Assembly: GCA_022316685.1 (NCBI GenBank)
Contig: JAKJHU010000828.1
Coordinates: 51,743-115,742, forward strand
Reading direction: 5' to 3'
Origin: Progne subis subis
Taxonomy: Eukaryota > Chordata > Aves > Passeriformes > Hirundinidae
Length of the DNA stretch: 64,000 bases
Part shown: positions 22,984 to 33,959 of the stretch, piece by piece
How positions within the stretch are numbered: position 1 is the stretch's first letter
Layout: the number at the start of each line of letters is the position of its first letter
Program-made: the position numbers and the translations under genes
The notes under the pieces: model-generated
The model's input: only the letters and a program-made list of their open reading frames with translations
The model's database searches: none
Told to the model about the DNA's origin: nothing

Positions 22984-25053
22984 TTATTTTTGTTCACTGT
23001 ATCTTTGCAGTTCTTGTCTAGCTAACTCTAAAGTTTCTAAATTTTCTTCTTCAGGTATTAGGTCATACTTAGTTCTAAGGAGCATAAGGTGTGCCGCTTC
23101 TAGCCGGCTTTTCACTATAGTAATCAGTTTATTAAATATACATGGTCCGAAGGTAAGCCCCAGCGCTAACAGAATTACTGGCCCCGCAATAGTAGAAAGC
23201 AGTGTGGTTAACCAAGGAGAGTGGTTGAACCAATTTTCATACCAATTCTGATGTGCTTCTCTCTCTCTTTTCCGCTGTTCTATCTGCTTTCTTAGTTCAT
23301 TCATAGTATTGATTACTACTCCTGTGTGATCCGCATACGAACAGCATTCCTCTTTTAGTGCTACACAAAGGCCCCCTTGTTGTAAAAACAGCAGATCTAA
23401 ACCCCTTCGATTTTGTAATACTACTTCTGACAGTGATCTAACTGATTTTACTAACCCATCAATTGCTTTTTCTATTTTACTTAAATCTTCATCTACAGAG
23501 ATTCTTAGTGCTTTAAATTCTTTCTGTTGGTTGACTAATGAGGTTATCCCTGTTCCAGCTCCTACTCCTCCTACAGTTAGAAGAGTTGCTATAGTCAGGG
23601 CGGTGAAAGGTTCTCTTCTCATGAGGTGATGTTCTGGGGTTGTATGCTGTTCAAGGACATAATCCTTTGGATGATAAGTAATTTTCGGTATAATAGTTAC
23701 TTGAATACAATAGTCATGGGTGTGATTAAAAATTTTCAGAGATAAACAAGGAGTAATTCCTATACTCTGGCAAACCCACCGAGTATTGGGAGCTGGGAGT
23801 AACCAATCTGCTTCTTGTTTTTGCTTTGGGTCTTTCACAGTGATGTTACACAAATGTTCTCTATTAGGGGGAACAGTACCCACACACCGTCCCTGTCCGG
23901 TTACCTGAGAGAGCGTTACTCCTTGGGTACTTTCTTTAGTCTTTTTCCAAAGGCATTCTTTTGGATTAGTCCCATTTATTCTTTTTGTTTTAGCTGTTAC
24001 CCCAATGGCTTCATAAAAAGGAGGTCGGACGTTATAGCAAAGCCAGCATTCTCTTGTTAAATCGGGGTTTGTTCTATTTAGAATGCCATAACTAGCTTGC
24101 ATTATTTTCCACAGAGTACTATATTTAGAGGCTTCTTCAGGGGCATCAGCCTGAGGCACTGTTAATTCTCCCGATCTACTGCTGTTTGTAACGTTTGTCC
24201 AGCTCTGCCCTATTACTAGTACTGGGTTTGGTCCGACACTCTCTGGGTCATGTGGGACTGGTTCTTTTTTTATTAGTATTAAGCTTCCACTATCAGTTTT
24301 AGGTTGCCAATATCTTACTCCCCAGGTTCGTCTTATTACCCATCCAGGATCTTGGTGTTCCAGAATTAAAACTCCTAGAGATTTACAATTTCCTTTTTTC
24401 CATACGTTACCGTGTAGGGCATAACCGGGTGGGTCACACCCATGTGGTTCCCAGGTTACCTTAAGATATCTATCTTGTCTTGTAGGCGTCCATCCCATCG
24501 CAATAGTTTCACACCCCCAATAAGCACAATAATATTCATTAGGGAAATTGCAATATCCCTGCCCTGGGTTTGAACTGGGACACCAATAGGTAGCTTTAGA
24601 ATTCCACCCGAAGCGGCGTAGGTTGTCTGGTGTACAGTCTTGACCCATTAGCTCACAATTGGTCACATTAAAGAAAGGAGCTCCCACAGTAACATTGACT
24701 TTGAGAATTTTAGAGTTTTCCCATCGAGTTAGTGACCATTTAAAGGGCTGGTGTGGTAGAGTATCTACGGCATTAACCCCTCCTAAGTATAATATTAACA
24801 AAAGAAAAGTAATCTGCTGGGTCAAGTGGCGAGCATCATTGGGGGCGTAGGGATGGAAGCATATCTGAGGATTTTTCCATTTTATAGACTGCGACCTGCC
24901 CCCCTGCCCAGGGTCCTCGCTTCTATTCCCATTCTTGAGGCAATTCCCCGAATATTGTTTTGTTGTCCCACCCTGGGGGTTCCTTCCTCCACAACCTTTT
25001 ATCCCTCTGCCTTGCTCGTCAACTCGGTTGCCTCGAGCCACGAGGAGTACCAT
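22984..25053 (-). CDS. ERV-D env (gammaretroviral-type envelope), open
   Basis: Continuous frame from the first ATG at 25053 to TAA at 22984 (689 codons; the frame is open further to 25155 without an ATG). Residues about 75-92 form a hydrophobic signal-peptide-like segment, so a long hydrophilic leader precedes it. The surface subunit has many N-x-S/T sites and a CWLC motif (plus about 24036-24048). The subunit junction reads LMRREP (about 23620): two Arg but no Arg at the P4 position of a typical furin site. The TM subunit has a hydrophobic fusion-peptide-like start, LQNRRGLDLL, a C-x6-CC motif (about 23340-23366) and an anchor (about 23125-23200), then a charged tail with YDLI. CWLC plus CX6CC places it in the covalently linked gammaretroviral group. 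Whether it is expressed cannot be seen. Confidence 0.9.
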   Translation of the reverse strand: MVLLVARGNRVDEQGRGIKGCGGRNPQGGTTKQYSGNCLKNGNRSEDPGQGGRSQSIKWKNPQICFHPYAPNDARHLTQQITFLLLILYLGGVNAVDTLPHQPFKWSLTRWENSKILKVNVTVGAPFFNVTNCELMGQDCTPDNLRRFGWNSKATYWCPSSNPGQGYCNFPNEYYCAYWGCETIAMGWTPTRQDRYLKVTWEPHGCDPPGYALHGNVWKKGNCKSLGVLILEHQDPGWVIRRTWGVRYWQPKTDSGSLILIKKEPVPHDPESVGPNPVLVIGQSWTNVTNSSRSGELTVPQADAPEEASKYSTLWKIMQASYGILNRTNPDLTRECWLCYNVRPPFYEAIGVTAKTKRINGTNPKECLWKKTKESTQGVTLSQVTGQGRCVGTVPPNREHLCNITVKDPKQKQEADWLLPAPNTRWVCQSIGITPCLSLKIFNHTHDYCIQVTIIPKITYHPKDYVLEQHTTPEHHLMRREPFTALTIATLLTVGGVGAGTGITSLVNQQKEFKALRISVDEDLSKIEKAIDGLVKSVRSLSEVVLQNRRGLDLLFLQQGGLCVALKEECCSYADHTGVVINTMNELRKQIEQRKREREAHQNWYENWFNHSPWLTTLLSTIAGPVILLALGLTFGPCIFNKLITIVKSRLEAAHLMLLRTKYDLIPEEENLETLELARQELQRYSEQK

Positions 25054-25564
25054 CTTCTTGGCAGCAGGGATATTCTTCAGGAGGTCCCCGGGGACGATTC
25101 TGTTGCCTCTTGACGTAGGAATCCCAGTTCCGATATTTAACCGGGGGTGTATCACACCGGATTCCCTTTAGGCGTGTGCGGCAGGTGCAGTCAACAATCT
25201 CAGCTATGAACGGGATGGGTTCATTAGGGTGATAACAATAATATTTTGGTTCAATCCCTAATGCAAAAATCCTCCACCATTCTTCTGATTCTTCCACTAA
25301 CCCCTCATGTTTAACTTTATATTCTAGAATCCAATCAGTTATGTTCCGTTGCAGTACCCAACAGGGGCTGCAAATTCCTCTAGGAGGGGTTCCTCGCCTA
25401 CAATGACTCCACCACCTGTCCCTGCAGACTTTACAAATATAACAAACAAAAGGATAACAATTGCACTCTGGGTCTTTACACCTTATCTTAACATCAGAGT
25501 TACAAATTAGTCTTTCTTCCGTGTAGTGTGGTTCTGGTGCATATTCTACACGGTGTCCATTCAT
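25019..25564 (-). CDS. ERV-D cysteine-rich accessory reading frame (unrecognised)
   Basis: 181 codons. The ATG at 25564 overlaps the pol TGA (25563-25561) as ATGA, and the stop at 25019 overlaps the first env ATG (25053) by 35 bases. About 0.5 kb of it lies between pol and env, where gammaretroviruses normally have no spacer. The product is hydrophilic with no membrane segment or signal. It has 16 cysteines, most within residues 20-80, including a CKVC-x7-C-x9-CSPC arrangement that could bind zinc in a treble-clef or ribbon-like fold. The tail is Arg/Pro-rich. I do not recognise a family and assign no function. It could be a viral accessory protein or part of a spliced envelope leader. The frame is intact although its neighbour pol is broken. 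Confidence 0.6.
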   Translation of the reverse strand: MNGHRVEYAPEPHYTEERLICNSDVKIRCKDPECNCYPFVCYICKVCRDRWWSHCRRGTPPRGICSPCWVLQRNITDWILEYKVKHEGLVEESEEWWRIFALGIEPKYYCYHPNEPIPFIAEIVDCTCRTRLKGIRCDTPPVKYRNWDSYVKRQQNRPRGPPEEYPCCQEDGTPRGSRQPS

Positions 25565-28500
25565 TGACGATCTCTCCTCTGGATCTGTAACTTCAGGTCT
25601 CCGGGATTGCTTGTCACCTGCCACTCGGGAGTCGGTTTGCTCACTGGCCCTTTAATTCTGCTAGCATGGGTCCATCCCTTCTCTGCTGTTCTGATTGCAG
25701 TCTCTGTAGTAAGCAATACAAGGTAAGGCCCCTCCCATTGTGGGGCCAAGGTTGCTTCTTTCCAGGACTTTATCATTACCCAATCTCCTGGTTGCACCTG
25801 GTGCAGTTTCAAATCTAGTGGGGGTCTCTGAGCTAACCTTCCTTTTCTCCACAGATTTTCCCTATATTTCATTAGGTTGGTAATGTATACATTCATATTC
25901 TGATCTCTCAACTTTGGATGATCTTGTGGTTCCTCCATATTGTAGGGCATTCCATACAACATTTCAAACGGAGATATTCCCATATCCGATCTAGGTCGTG
26001 TCCGGATATTTAGCAATGCTAATGGTAGGCATTTTACCCATGACAGTTTGGTCTCAATCATGAGTTTGGTCAATTGTTTTTTAATTTCCCCATTCATTCT
26101 TTCTACTCTCCCCGAACTTTGGGGGTGCCAGGGGGTGTGATAATCCCATTGTATTCCCATTATTGCCATGGTTTCCTTAATTATTTTGGATGCAAAGTGA
26201 GGGCCTCTGTCTGAGTCAATGGTTTCCGTGACCCAATATCTGGGAATAATATGCTCTAATAGGGTCTTGATCACTGTTTGTGCTGTTGCCCTTGCTGTAG
26301 GGAATGCCTCTACATAACGGGTTAGGTGATCCACTATTACCAATAAATATTTATACCTCCCGGTCTTCGGTAACTCAGTAAAGTCTAGTTGGATGTTAGC
26401 GAATGGCCGGTATGCTGTGGGTCGTCCCCCCATTAAGGATTTTCTTAAATTAGCCCTATTTACTTTTAGGCAGGTAACACACCCCCTCACTACCTGCTTT
26501 GCCAAGTCATCTATCCCGATGCACATGTGCTTAGTGGCAAATTGATCTACTAATGCTTGCGCCCCCCCAATGTGTTTTACTATGTATTCTCCTCATAATG
26601 TCCATAGCTATGGATTTAGGCAGTACAGTTCTATTATCCTCCGGGAGTCGCCATTCCCCTTTTGGGTTTTCCCTTAACCCCATCCTTTCCATCTTTTCTT
26701 TTTCCTGTGTGGTGAAACTATATATTCTCCAGATCTTTTCATGATGGAGGCAATCTTTTGCCCTTGGGTTACTACATGCACATTCTATAGCATCAACTCC
26801 CCAGTTTTTCCAGCAAGCATCACAAGGGGGTTCTTGCAAATTTCCTCCGCAAGTCCCACACTTCCTTCTTTCAGCCATTGGGTCTTTCTGAGGGGTAGAT
26901 TGTAACGTCAGTAACGCAGCCCTTTTTGCTTCCTGATCTGCTGCATTATTTCCCCTGCTTTTAAAATCTAGTCCTTTTTGATGCCCTTTTAGGTGAACAA
27001 CAGCAATTTTCCTAGGTCCCCTCAAGGCCTTCAGCAGTTTCCTGATTAGATCCTGGTGAACTAGCTCTTTTCCCTGGGAGTTTATCAACCCCCGCTCTTC
27101 CCATATTTTCCCAAAAGTGTGTATAATTCCATAGGCATATTTTGAGTCAGTATAGATGGTACTTGATTTATTCTTCAACAACTGCAATGCCCGTAGTACA
27201 GCATAAAGTTCACAGGCCTGCGCTGACCAGGATCCACTTAGAGGGCCTGATTCTATAACTGCAAGTCCTTCTTCCCCAACTATTTCATAGCCAGAGACCC
27301 TTTTTCCATTAATTACTCGCGATGAGCCATCTACAAACAACCTATCCCCCTCTTCTAATTCTTCTTCATCCAAGTCTGGTCTTATTTTGGTTTGTTCTTC
27401 TATGGTAGATAAGCACTCATGGGCTAATCCATCTTCACTTGGCCTTCCGTATAAGAATTGGGCCGGATTTTGTAAGGCTGTCACCTCTAGGGTTAATTTT
27501 GGGGAGTCTAATAGGATTCCCTCATACTTCAAGAGTCGGGCATCCGTTATCCACTTTTCTGCTTTTTGTTGTAAAATTCCCCGGATGTTATGAGGAGATA
27601 ATACTCTCAGTTCCCCATTGAAAGTAATTTTATTAGTCTCCTCCACAAGCAGGGCGCAGGCCACTATAGCCTGTAAACATGTAGGCCAACCCCTGCTTAC
27701 AGAGTCTAACAGCTTAGATAAGTACCCAACAGGTTTCTTTTTCCCAGCCCACTCCTGGGTCAGTACTCCATAAGCCGTCCCACTATCTGTATTTACAAAT
27801 AGATAAAAGGGTCTTTTCAGATCGGGTAGGCTTAACACAGGGGCATTGACCAAATCATGCCGCAGGGCTTTCAAATGTTTGTCATCTTTCTCATCCCATT
27901 TCACTAGCCCTCCTTGGCTCAATTTCTCATATAAAAACTTAACCTTGGTGCTATAGTTCTCAATCCACTGTCGGCAATACCCCATGAGGCCTAACAACTG
28001 CCTAATTTGTTTCTTGCTCCTTGGAGGAGGTATGGATAGTATCCCCTTTACTCTTTCAGGGCCTATTTTCTTTTCCCCCTCCCGTAGATAGTGCCCAAGA
28101 TATTTTACTTCTTTTTCCATGAATTGAAGTTTTGCCTTAGATACTTTGAGCCCTTTGGCACTCAGGAAGTTGAGTAATCTAATGCTTTCTGCCCGTACTT
28201 TGTCCTCTGCTTCCCCAGCAATCAGGAGGTCATCTACATATTGGATAAGGGTCACTCCTTCCCCAGTCTGATATTCCTGCAAAATCTGTTCTAAAGCTTG
28301 TCCGAACAAATTTGGAGATTCCGTAAACCCCTGGGGGAGCACGGTCCACCTTAGCTGCTGTCTCCTATGAGTGACTGGGTCTTCCCATTCAAATGCAAAG
28401 TAATCCCTACTCTTCTCATCTAGAGGACATGCCCAGAATGCATCTTTAAGGTCAATTACACTATAATATTGTGTTTCGGGACCTAGTCTGTTTAGCAGGG

Positions 28501-29206
28501 TGTGAGGGTTGGCTACCACTGGAAAACAAGCTACTGTCCTTTTGTTTATTTCTCTTAGGTCATGCACTAACCGGTATGATCCATCTGCTTTTTTTACTGG
28601 CAAAATGGGGGTATTAAAAGGAGACATGCAAGGTTCTAAGAGTCCTTTGCTTAGTAGCCTCTCAATCTCGGGCTTCAACCCATTCTTTCCCTCCAGGGAG
28701 ATGGGGTACTGTTTAACCCTTATCGGTGTCTCTGGATCTTTAATGGTTACCGAGAAGGGGGGTATATTCAACCTTCCTACCCTATCAGGAGTGTACCACA
28801 CTTCTGAGTTAATTTTTTCCTCATCCTCTACCCTCAAGGGACAGAGTTTTATTTTGATTTCCTCATTTACTACTTCTATATTAATGCCCATTTCTATAAT
28901 CAAGTCTCTCCCTAACAAATTATAATCTGCTTCTGGTACTAGCAGAAGGTTCCCTATTCCCATTTTGGATCCTGATTCCACCAGTACATTCTTAATAACA
29001 GGGACCCCAAAGGGCTCCCCCTTCGCCCCTACCACTTGAACAGTTTCTTTTGATATCTTACATCCCTCTGGTAGTACCTGGACTGTCGATCGCTCAGCTC
29101 CGGTGTCCACTAAAAACTTAAATTCCTGCCGCTGAGGACCTATTTTTAATTTTATCAAGGGCTCCTGATGTTTCTGTGTCCCCAGCAAATAGAGCCCCTG
29201 ACCCCT
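25561..29206 (-). pseudogene. ERV-D pol (protease, reverse transcriptase, RNase H, integrase) with one frameshift
   Basis: It follows gag in the same frame after a UAG. Protease has VDTGAERS (about 29100). Reverse transcriptase has LPQGFTESP and the YVDD active site (about 28230). RNase H has FVDGSS, CELYAVLRAL and YTDSKYAYG. The integrase zinc region (KTHWGG near 26565) is followed by a frame change in a run of seven Gs (plus about 26562-26568); one G fewer would restore it. The integrase core, 25561-26526, has QLDFTELP, DSDRGPHF and SSGRVERMN (all three catalytic residues), and the C-terminal domain has QPGDWVMIKSW and QWEGPYLV. The stop TGA overlaps the accessory ATG. Apart from that one indel the whole gene is open. 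Confidence 0.92.
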
Positions 29207-29209
29207 CTA
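29207..29209 (-). promoter_or_regulatory. ERV-D gag UAG stop, candidate readthrough site
   Basis: Gag and pol share a frame, separated only by TAG followed by AGGGGTCAGGGG. This resembles the purine-rich context downstream of the suppressed UAG in mammalian gammaretroviruses. A pseudoknot was not tested. Confidence 0.7.
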
Positions 29210-30648
29210 ATCTTCCTTGAAGGCTCTCTCATCCCTCAGCCGCTTCCTGCATTCTCTCTGAAAGTGTCCTTTATTTCCGCAGTAGAAGCATACGCCTACT
29301 TCTTTTTTCTCCATCTGGGGAACCCCTCCCCCATTTCTCTTGTCCACTCGACTTGTTTTTGGAGGGGTATCAATTCCCCTAGTTTCCCTTACTGCTGCCA
29401 CCATCATTCTTACTTGTCTCTTGTGACTTTCTTCATCCCTTCTCACATATACTTTCTGTGCTTCCCTCAATAGCTCATCCAGATCTCTATCTTGCCAATT
29501 ATCTAATTTTTCTAACTTCTTTCTGATATCTTCCCATGATTTAGCCACAAATTGTGTTTTTAATAGTGCTTGCCCCAACGGTGTCTCAGGATCTAAGCCC
29601 GAGTACATCTGCAGGTTTTTTCTCAAGCGTTCTAGCCAATCCGTAGGTGTCTCCTCCTTTTTCTGTCTCTCATTAAATGCCTTGTTGATGTTCTGCCCTC
29701 TAGGCACCGCTTCCCGGATCCCTTGTACTATTATCCCCCTCAAATCCTGCATATTGGTTCTGTGATCCTGCTGCTGATGATTCCAATTGGGATCCTGCAA
29801 AGGCCACTTGGTGTCTGCTAAAGGTCCTTGTACATGTTGTGCATCCCATATTCGCATCCCCGCTCGTCTAATCATGTTTCTTTCCTCGGCCGTGAAGAGA
29901 ATATTCAATATGGCTTGCAACTCACCCCAAGTATAAATACTGGGTCCCAAAAATTGGTCCAGTCTCTCGGCCACCCCCAAGGGATCTTCTAAGAGTCTCC
30001 CCATTTCCCTCTTAAATTCCCGAACATCCCCAGAACTCAAAGGTACTGAAACAAACCCTATCGCTGGGTGAGGTCCCTGCCCCCCCCCACAGGCATTTCT
30101 CTTAGGGGATATAGGTTATGCTGTCTAGCCCGACCTTGGGTTATAGGTCCCTGCGGTTCCTGCACTTCCTCGGGGGGCTCGGGATAACCTCCTGCTCCTT
30201 GAGGCTCCATTGGAGGTGCATTCGGGATCTGGGGGTTCTGAGGGGGTATGTAAGGAGGTGGGATCAGTAAGGCTTCTTCCTCCTTATTCCTGTCTTTCTT
30301 CCGTCCTCCCTCTTTGAGGGGAAACAGGAGTGCTTCACCCCCAGGTCTTGTAACCCATACATTAGCATATTCACTTTCTTCCTGACTAAAAGGAGTTTTA
30401 GTGTTTACCCACAAGTTGAGTTTTTGCCTCACCCAATCTTCTGATGATCCAAAAATAGGCCAAAAAATATTCCGGGAAATTTCCTTCCCACCCCATACTT
30501 CCACACAATAATGGATCATTTTAGCCTTATCTTTACCCCCTGTGTTAGGGTAATGTTTCCAATTGTCTAATATGAACACCAGTGGGCTATCTCTAGGCAC
30601 CGGGGGAAGTTTTATGGGAGTAGAGGGCCTGCTCTTCCCCTGTCCCAT
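29207..30648 (-). pseudogene. ERV-D gag with one homopolymer frameshift
   Basis: The start ATG at 30648 gives MGQG, an N-myristoylation-type beginning as in gammaretroviral matrix. The matrix and proline-rich p12-like region carry a PPPY late-budding motif (about 30255). At nine Gs (plus 30080-30088) the frame shifts and stops shortly after. From about 30070 the capsid continues in another frame to UAG at 29207. The nucleocapsid has one intact zinc knuckle (CFYCGNKGHFQREC, about 29270). A two-base loss or one-base gain in the G-run is enough to reconcile the frames. Length and order are those of a complete gammaretroviral Gag. Confidence 0.92.
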
Positions 30649-31047
30649 CTTCTGGAGTGCCCTCACACAAGTGTGGTGCAGAAGTCACTCGCTTCCCCTT
30701 GTTCGTGGCTCACGCCCTCTCGGGCAATGAGAACCGCACTACTGAGGGTCCACTTTCGCTTGGAGAATCCGAGCTGCTGGTTCCCCTCTCAGACACACAC
30801 ACACTCGCAGCACTCCAGGATACCCAACCCAGACCGAACGGATTCTTCCACACAGATACTCACGCGTCTTGCGTCTTCGTCCGGACCTTTGTGCACAAAG
30901 TTTATAGGGTCTGCCGGCTTCCTTTGCCTAATGCCTTGAATTTAGGTTCGTCGGTGCAATCGAGACAGGAATTGGGTCTACCAGGGCCGCCGACTGATCG
31001 GCGGGGCGCCCCCCAGGCAGAACCAAAAGTCCTATCATGCAGGTTGC
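30649..31047 (-). other. ERV-D 5' leader
   Basis: About 400 bp between the primer site and gag ATG, presumably holding splice donor and packaging elements. None is identified with confidence. Confidence 0.6.
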
Positions 31048-31065
31048 ATCCGAGTCACGGCACCA
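31048..31065 (-). other. ERV-D primer-binding site, tRNA-His
   Basis: The minus strand reads TGGTGCCGTGACTCGGAT, an exact 18-base match to the classical tRNA-His site, as I recall it. Confidence 0.9.
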
Positions 31066-31068
31066 AAT

Positions 31069-31538
31069 TGTAATAGAATATGGACACAAATAAAAGTTCC
31101 AATAGGAATTTATTAGATTGCAGCAGGCAAGGCAGAGTCAAATACAGTGCTGGACAACAGGGAGAGTCTCCGCTCCACCAACTGCCGCGCCTGGGCAAGT
31201 TTTTAGTCCCCTTTTATCTTGCTTCTTTCTCCGATTGACGTGTCCTTCTTGTAGTACTCCGCGCATGTGTGGCGTATTGCTAGGGGGTCTTTTTCTGCCT
31301 CCCGGGGTGCAGTGATGAAGGCTGGTAGTCATCTTAGGCGCCTTCTTCTTTGTATGTTAACTAAGCTTGAGTTCCTGAAACTTAAAGCTGATTAAGCAAG
31401 TAGAGAGAAAAAAAAAAAAAAAAATTGAGCAAGAGCATGTTTACATATGGCTTTTCTATAAGATTAGATAGTAACATAGTAACTTCCTGTTATCTTGAGT
31501 TAATTTTCAGTGAACAGAAACAGTTAATGTTTATCACA
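31069..31538 (-). repeat. ERV-D 5' LTR
   Basis: Near-identical to 22488-22958. Differences are seen at 31091-31092, 31138 and 31147 and in the poly-A run length. Confidence 0.93.
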
Positions 31539-31542
31539 ACAG

Positions 31543-32043
31543 GATTCCACAGGCCAGGGCTGCAGTTTTCTCCTTCGGACTCAAAAATCCCATCGGAATG
31601 CTGCGAAGGAGCCCTCAACTGGCAAGCTGCTCCCAGAGAGAGTGACCACATGTTCGTGGAAAACTGAGCTTGGGATCAGAGACTGGAAGCTCTTTTTGCA
31701 CCAAAAAACAGTCAGTCTCAGGCAAAAGGAATGATTGGGAAAGAAAGGAAAGGAACGCTGGATTTTCGGTGAGTACCACTTTCAGTTTTTTAAGGGAAAA
31801 TCTTTTTAAGGGGCATTAAACCTCAGAGAAAAGAGTTTCTCCTTTCGCGGAAGGTTTTTGCTTTCAGAGTAAAAAACCTTCAAAGTGCTTTCTTTCGGCA
31901 GCCTGAGGGAGGGTGGAAAAGGAAACTGTTTCCCCTTTTTGGTTTGTTTTGGGTTTTTTTTCTCTCCAGTGAGGTTTTTTTTTCCTTTCGGTTTCCCAGT
32001 CACAGATAAAAGGGGACATAGAAACTTAAAATCTGAGCCAAAA
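31543..32043 (+). other. ERV-C leader, continuing after ERV-D
   Basis: Matches the leader of the deleted sibling on the minus strand (about 57550-57000). It includes a GTGAGTACC segment near 31769 that could be the major splice donor. Confidence 0.75.
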
Positions 32044-33789
32044 ATGAGTGCTAGGCTGTCTGTGTCTCAAAAAAGAGCCTATTATCAGATTTTAAGTGTC
32101 TCCGATGATGGGAAAACCCATTTTTCCAAAAAGCAATTTAAAAATTTCCTTTGGTGGTTATTTGCTCAATTTCCAGATGTATCATCTGAGCAAAAAAGCT
32201 CCCCAGAATTTTGGGAAACTTTTAAAAAAATTGTCTCAGTCAAGCTCCCCCAATGATAAAGAAAAAGCAAATTTTGCTCTTTGGAGCTTGCAGATTTTAT
32301 TTGCAATGCAAAAACAAAATTAAAAGAAAAAAAAATCCGGTTCCTTGTGGACTTTCCCCAGTTTCCTCAGTTTCTCCCTATCCTGACCCCAAAATCCCTT
32401 CCCCAAAATCGGATATTTCTCGAGAAACCCCTAAACTTTCCCCAAAACTCGCTTCTTCCCCAGTTGGTAAACCCTGGGTTCGGTTTGCTTTTGCAGGCAG
32501 TCCGAGTACGCAAAACCCGTATCTTAGTGAATCCCAAGCTAGTCTTAGTTCAGAAGGGGGGTCACAAGATGGAGGAAACTCCTTTGTTCCCCAAAATGGC
32601 TGAAGCCATGTGCTCTTGAGTCACGAGGAGCCTCTCTCTTTGTTTGTCCCTCCTTCCCCCAATCCCTTTTGCAATCCCTTCCTCTCCCCAGACCCCTCCC
32701 TCTCTTCGGTGCCCCCCCTGGCACTGCCCTCTCCTCTGACTCCACCTCCTACCCTCAAACCTCCGCCCTCTGACTCCACCCCTTCTGACTCAAGCCTCCA
32801 GCCCCTCCCTGCCCCTGGTTCCCATGGTTTCCCCGCCCACAGTCCCAGTTCCCACACCCCGGGGGCGGGGGGGGGCGGGGGGAGCCGAGAACCCAGAAGC
32901 AGGAAGTGAACCCGGCTTTTCTGCCACCCCTGTCACATACCAACAGTCAAAAAGGGGGGATGCTGTCCACAGTAATTGGGAACCCTTCCCCCAACAAGCG
33001 ATTCAGGAGTTATGCAAAGCTCATGCCAAATTTGGACGCAAAAGTGAATACTTTCGCAACCTTTTAAAAGCAAATTTAGCAGGGAATCCTATAGTTCCCT
33101 TTGACATCTGGCAGCTTTTTTCATCCCTCCTTTCGTCCACACAGTTTAGGCTTTGGGAATCAACATGGAAAAAAAGATTAAGAGATTTACTTCCCGAGCT
33201 TTGGCAAAATCCTGAAACAGCTGTTGATAATAATAATTTGCCAATTCAATTAGAACATCTATGTGGTGATGGTGAATGGGTTTCAGCCCTCAAGCAAGCT
33301 CAAGAAATTCCTTTAGCTGTTTTAGAGTGTATCAAAGGTGCTGCTTCCAAAGCATTCTTTTCAATCCAGCCCAATGGGTCCTTCCAACCTTACAGTAAAA
33401 TAAAGCAGCTTCCATCAGAACCTTTTGTAACGTTTGTGGAGCGATTAACCTGAGCTATTGAGTTACAAGTTAAGAATGAAGGAGCCCAAGAACAGGTCCT
33501 GGAGGAAATGGCACTGACCAATGCGAACGAACATTGCAAGGCAGCCATCCTCAGCCTGCCCTTGGAACCAGTGCCAACCTTAGATGACATGCTCCACGTG
33601 TGTACTCAGAAAGTTCCCTTCATGACATCTCACCTAAACCACAGTTCCAGAGATGCATTCAGACCACCGCAAAGAGCTGCCGCAGCAGACACCATGCCAC
33701 CTGTGCTGTGCGACAGCCACCACCCAAGAGAAGAACAACGTGTCTCCTGTGTGATTAGGCTGGACATTGAGCATCTCAATGCCCTTTAA
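32044..33789 (+). pseudogene. ERV-C gag, broken
   Basis: The ATG at 32044 (MSARLSVSQKRAYY) starts a matrix-like domain ending in a frameshift and stop around 32240-32256. A proline/serine-rich, low-complexity region occupies about 32340-32830. Capsid (PFDIWQLF, LWESTWKKRL, then the LPSEPFVTFVERL major homology region near 33410-33450) is open from 32824 to a TGA at 33451-33453. The frame continues after it to 33789 with a decayed nucleocapsid; no intact zinc knuckle is visible. The capsid resembles those of ERV-B and ERV-E. Confidence 0.85.
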
Positions 33790-33959
33790 AGAGACAATTT
33801 CTGGGCTTTTGGGACAATGGGGGTGGGAGGTCTCAAGAGTTCAAAGGGAATTTTTCAAAAAACTAAAATGTCAGCGCTTACTTGCCCAGCGTGCTGACAT
33901 AAATAGGGCAAATCCGAGGAGGGGGGAGTAAAAACTAGAAAATGCAAATGTTAAATTAA

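Larger units (their letters stand above)
22488..31538 (-). mobile_element. ERV-D provirus, gammaretrovirus-like, nearly intact
   Basis: LTRs at 22488-22958 (3') and 31069-31538 (5') differ by three substitutions and one base of a poly-A run. The TSD is ACAG (22484-22487; 31539-31542). It has a tRNA-His primer site, gag-UAG-pol, a cysteine-rich accessory frame and env. Only two frame breaks were seen, both in G-runs (9 G at 30080-30088; 7 G at about 26562-26568). It lies in the leader of ERV-C, whose sequence resumes at 31543. About 9.05 kb. Confidence 0.95.

Noticed and set aside
25054..25155. Starting ERV-D env at 25155
   Set aside because: The frame is open but the codon there is GTG; the first ATG is at 25053.
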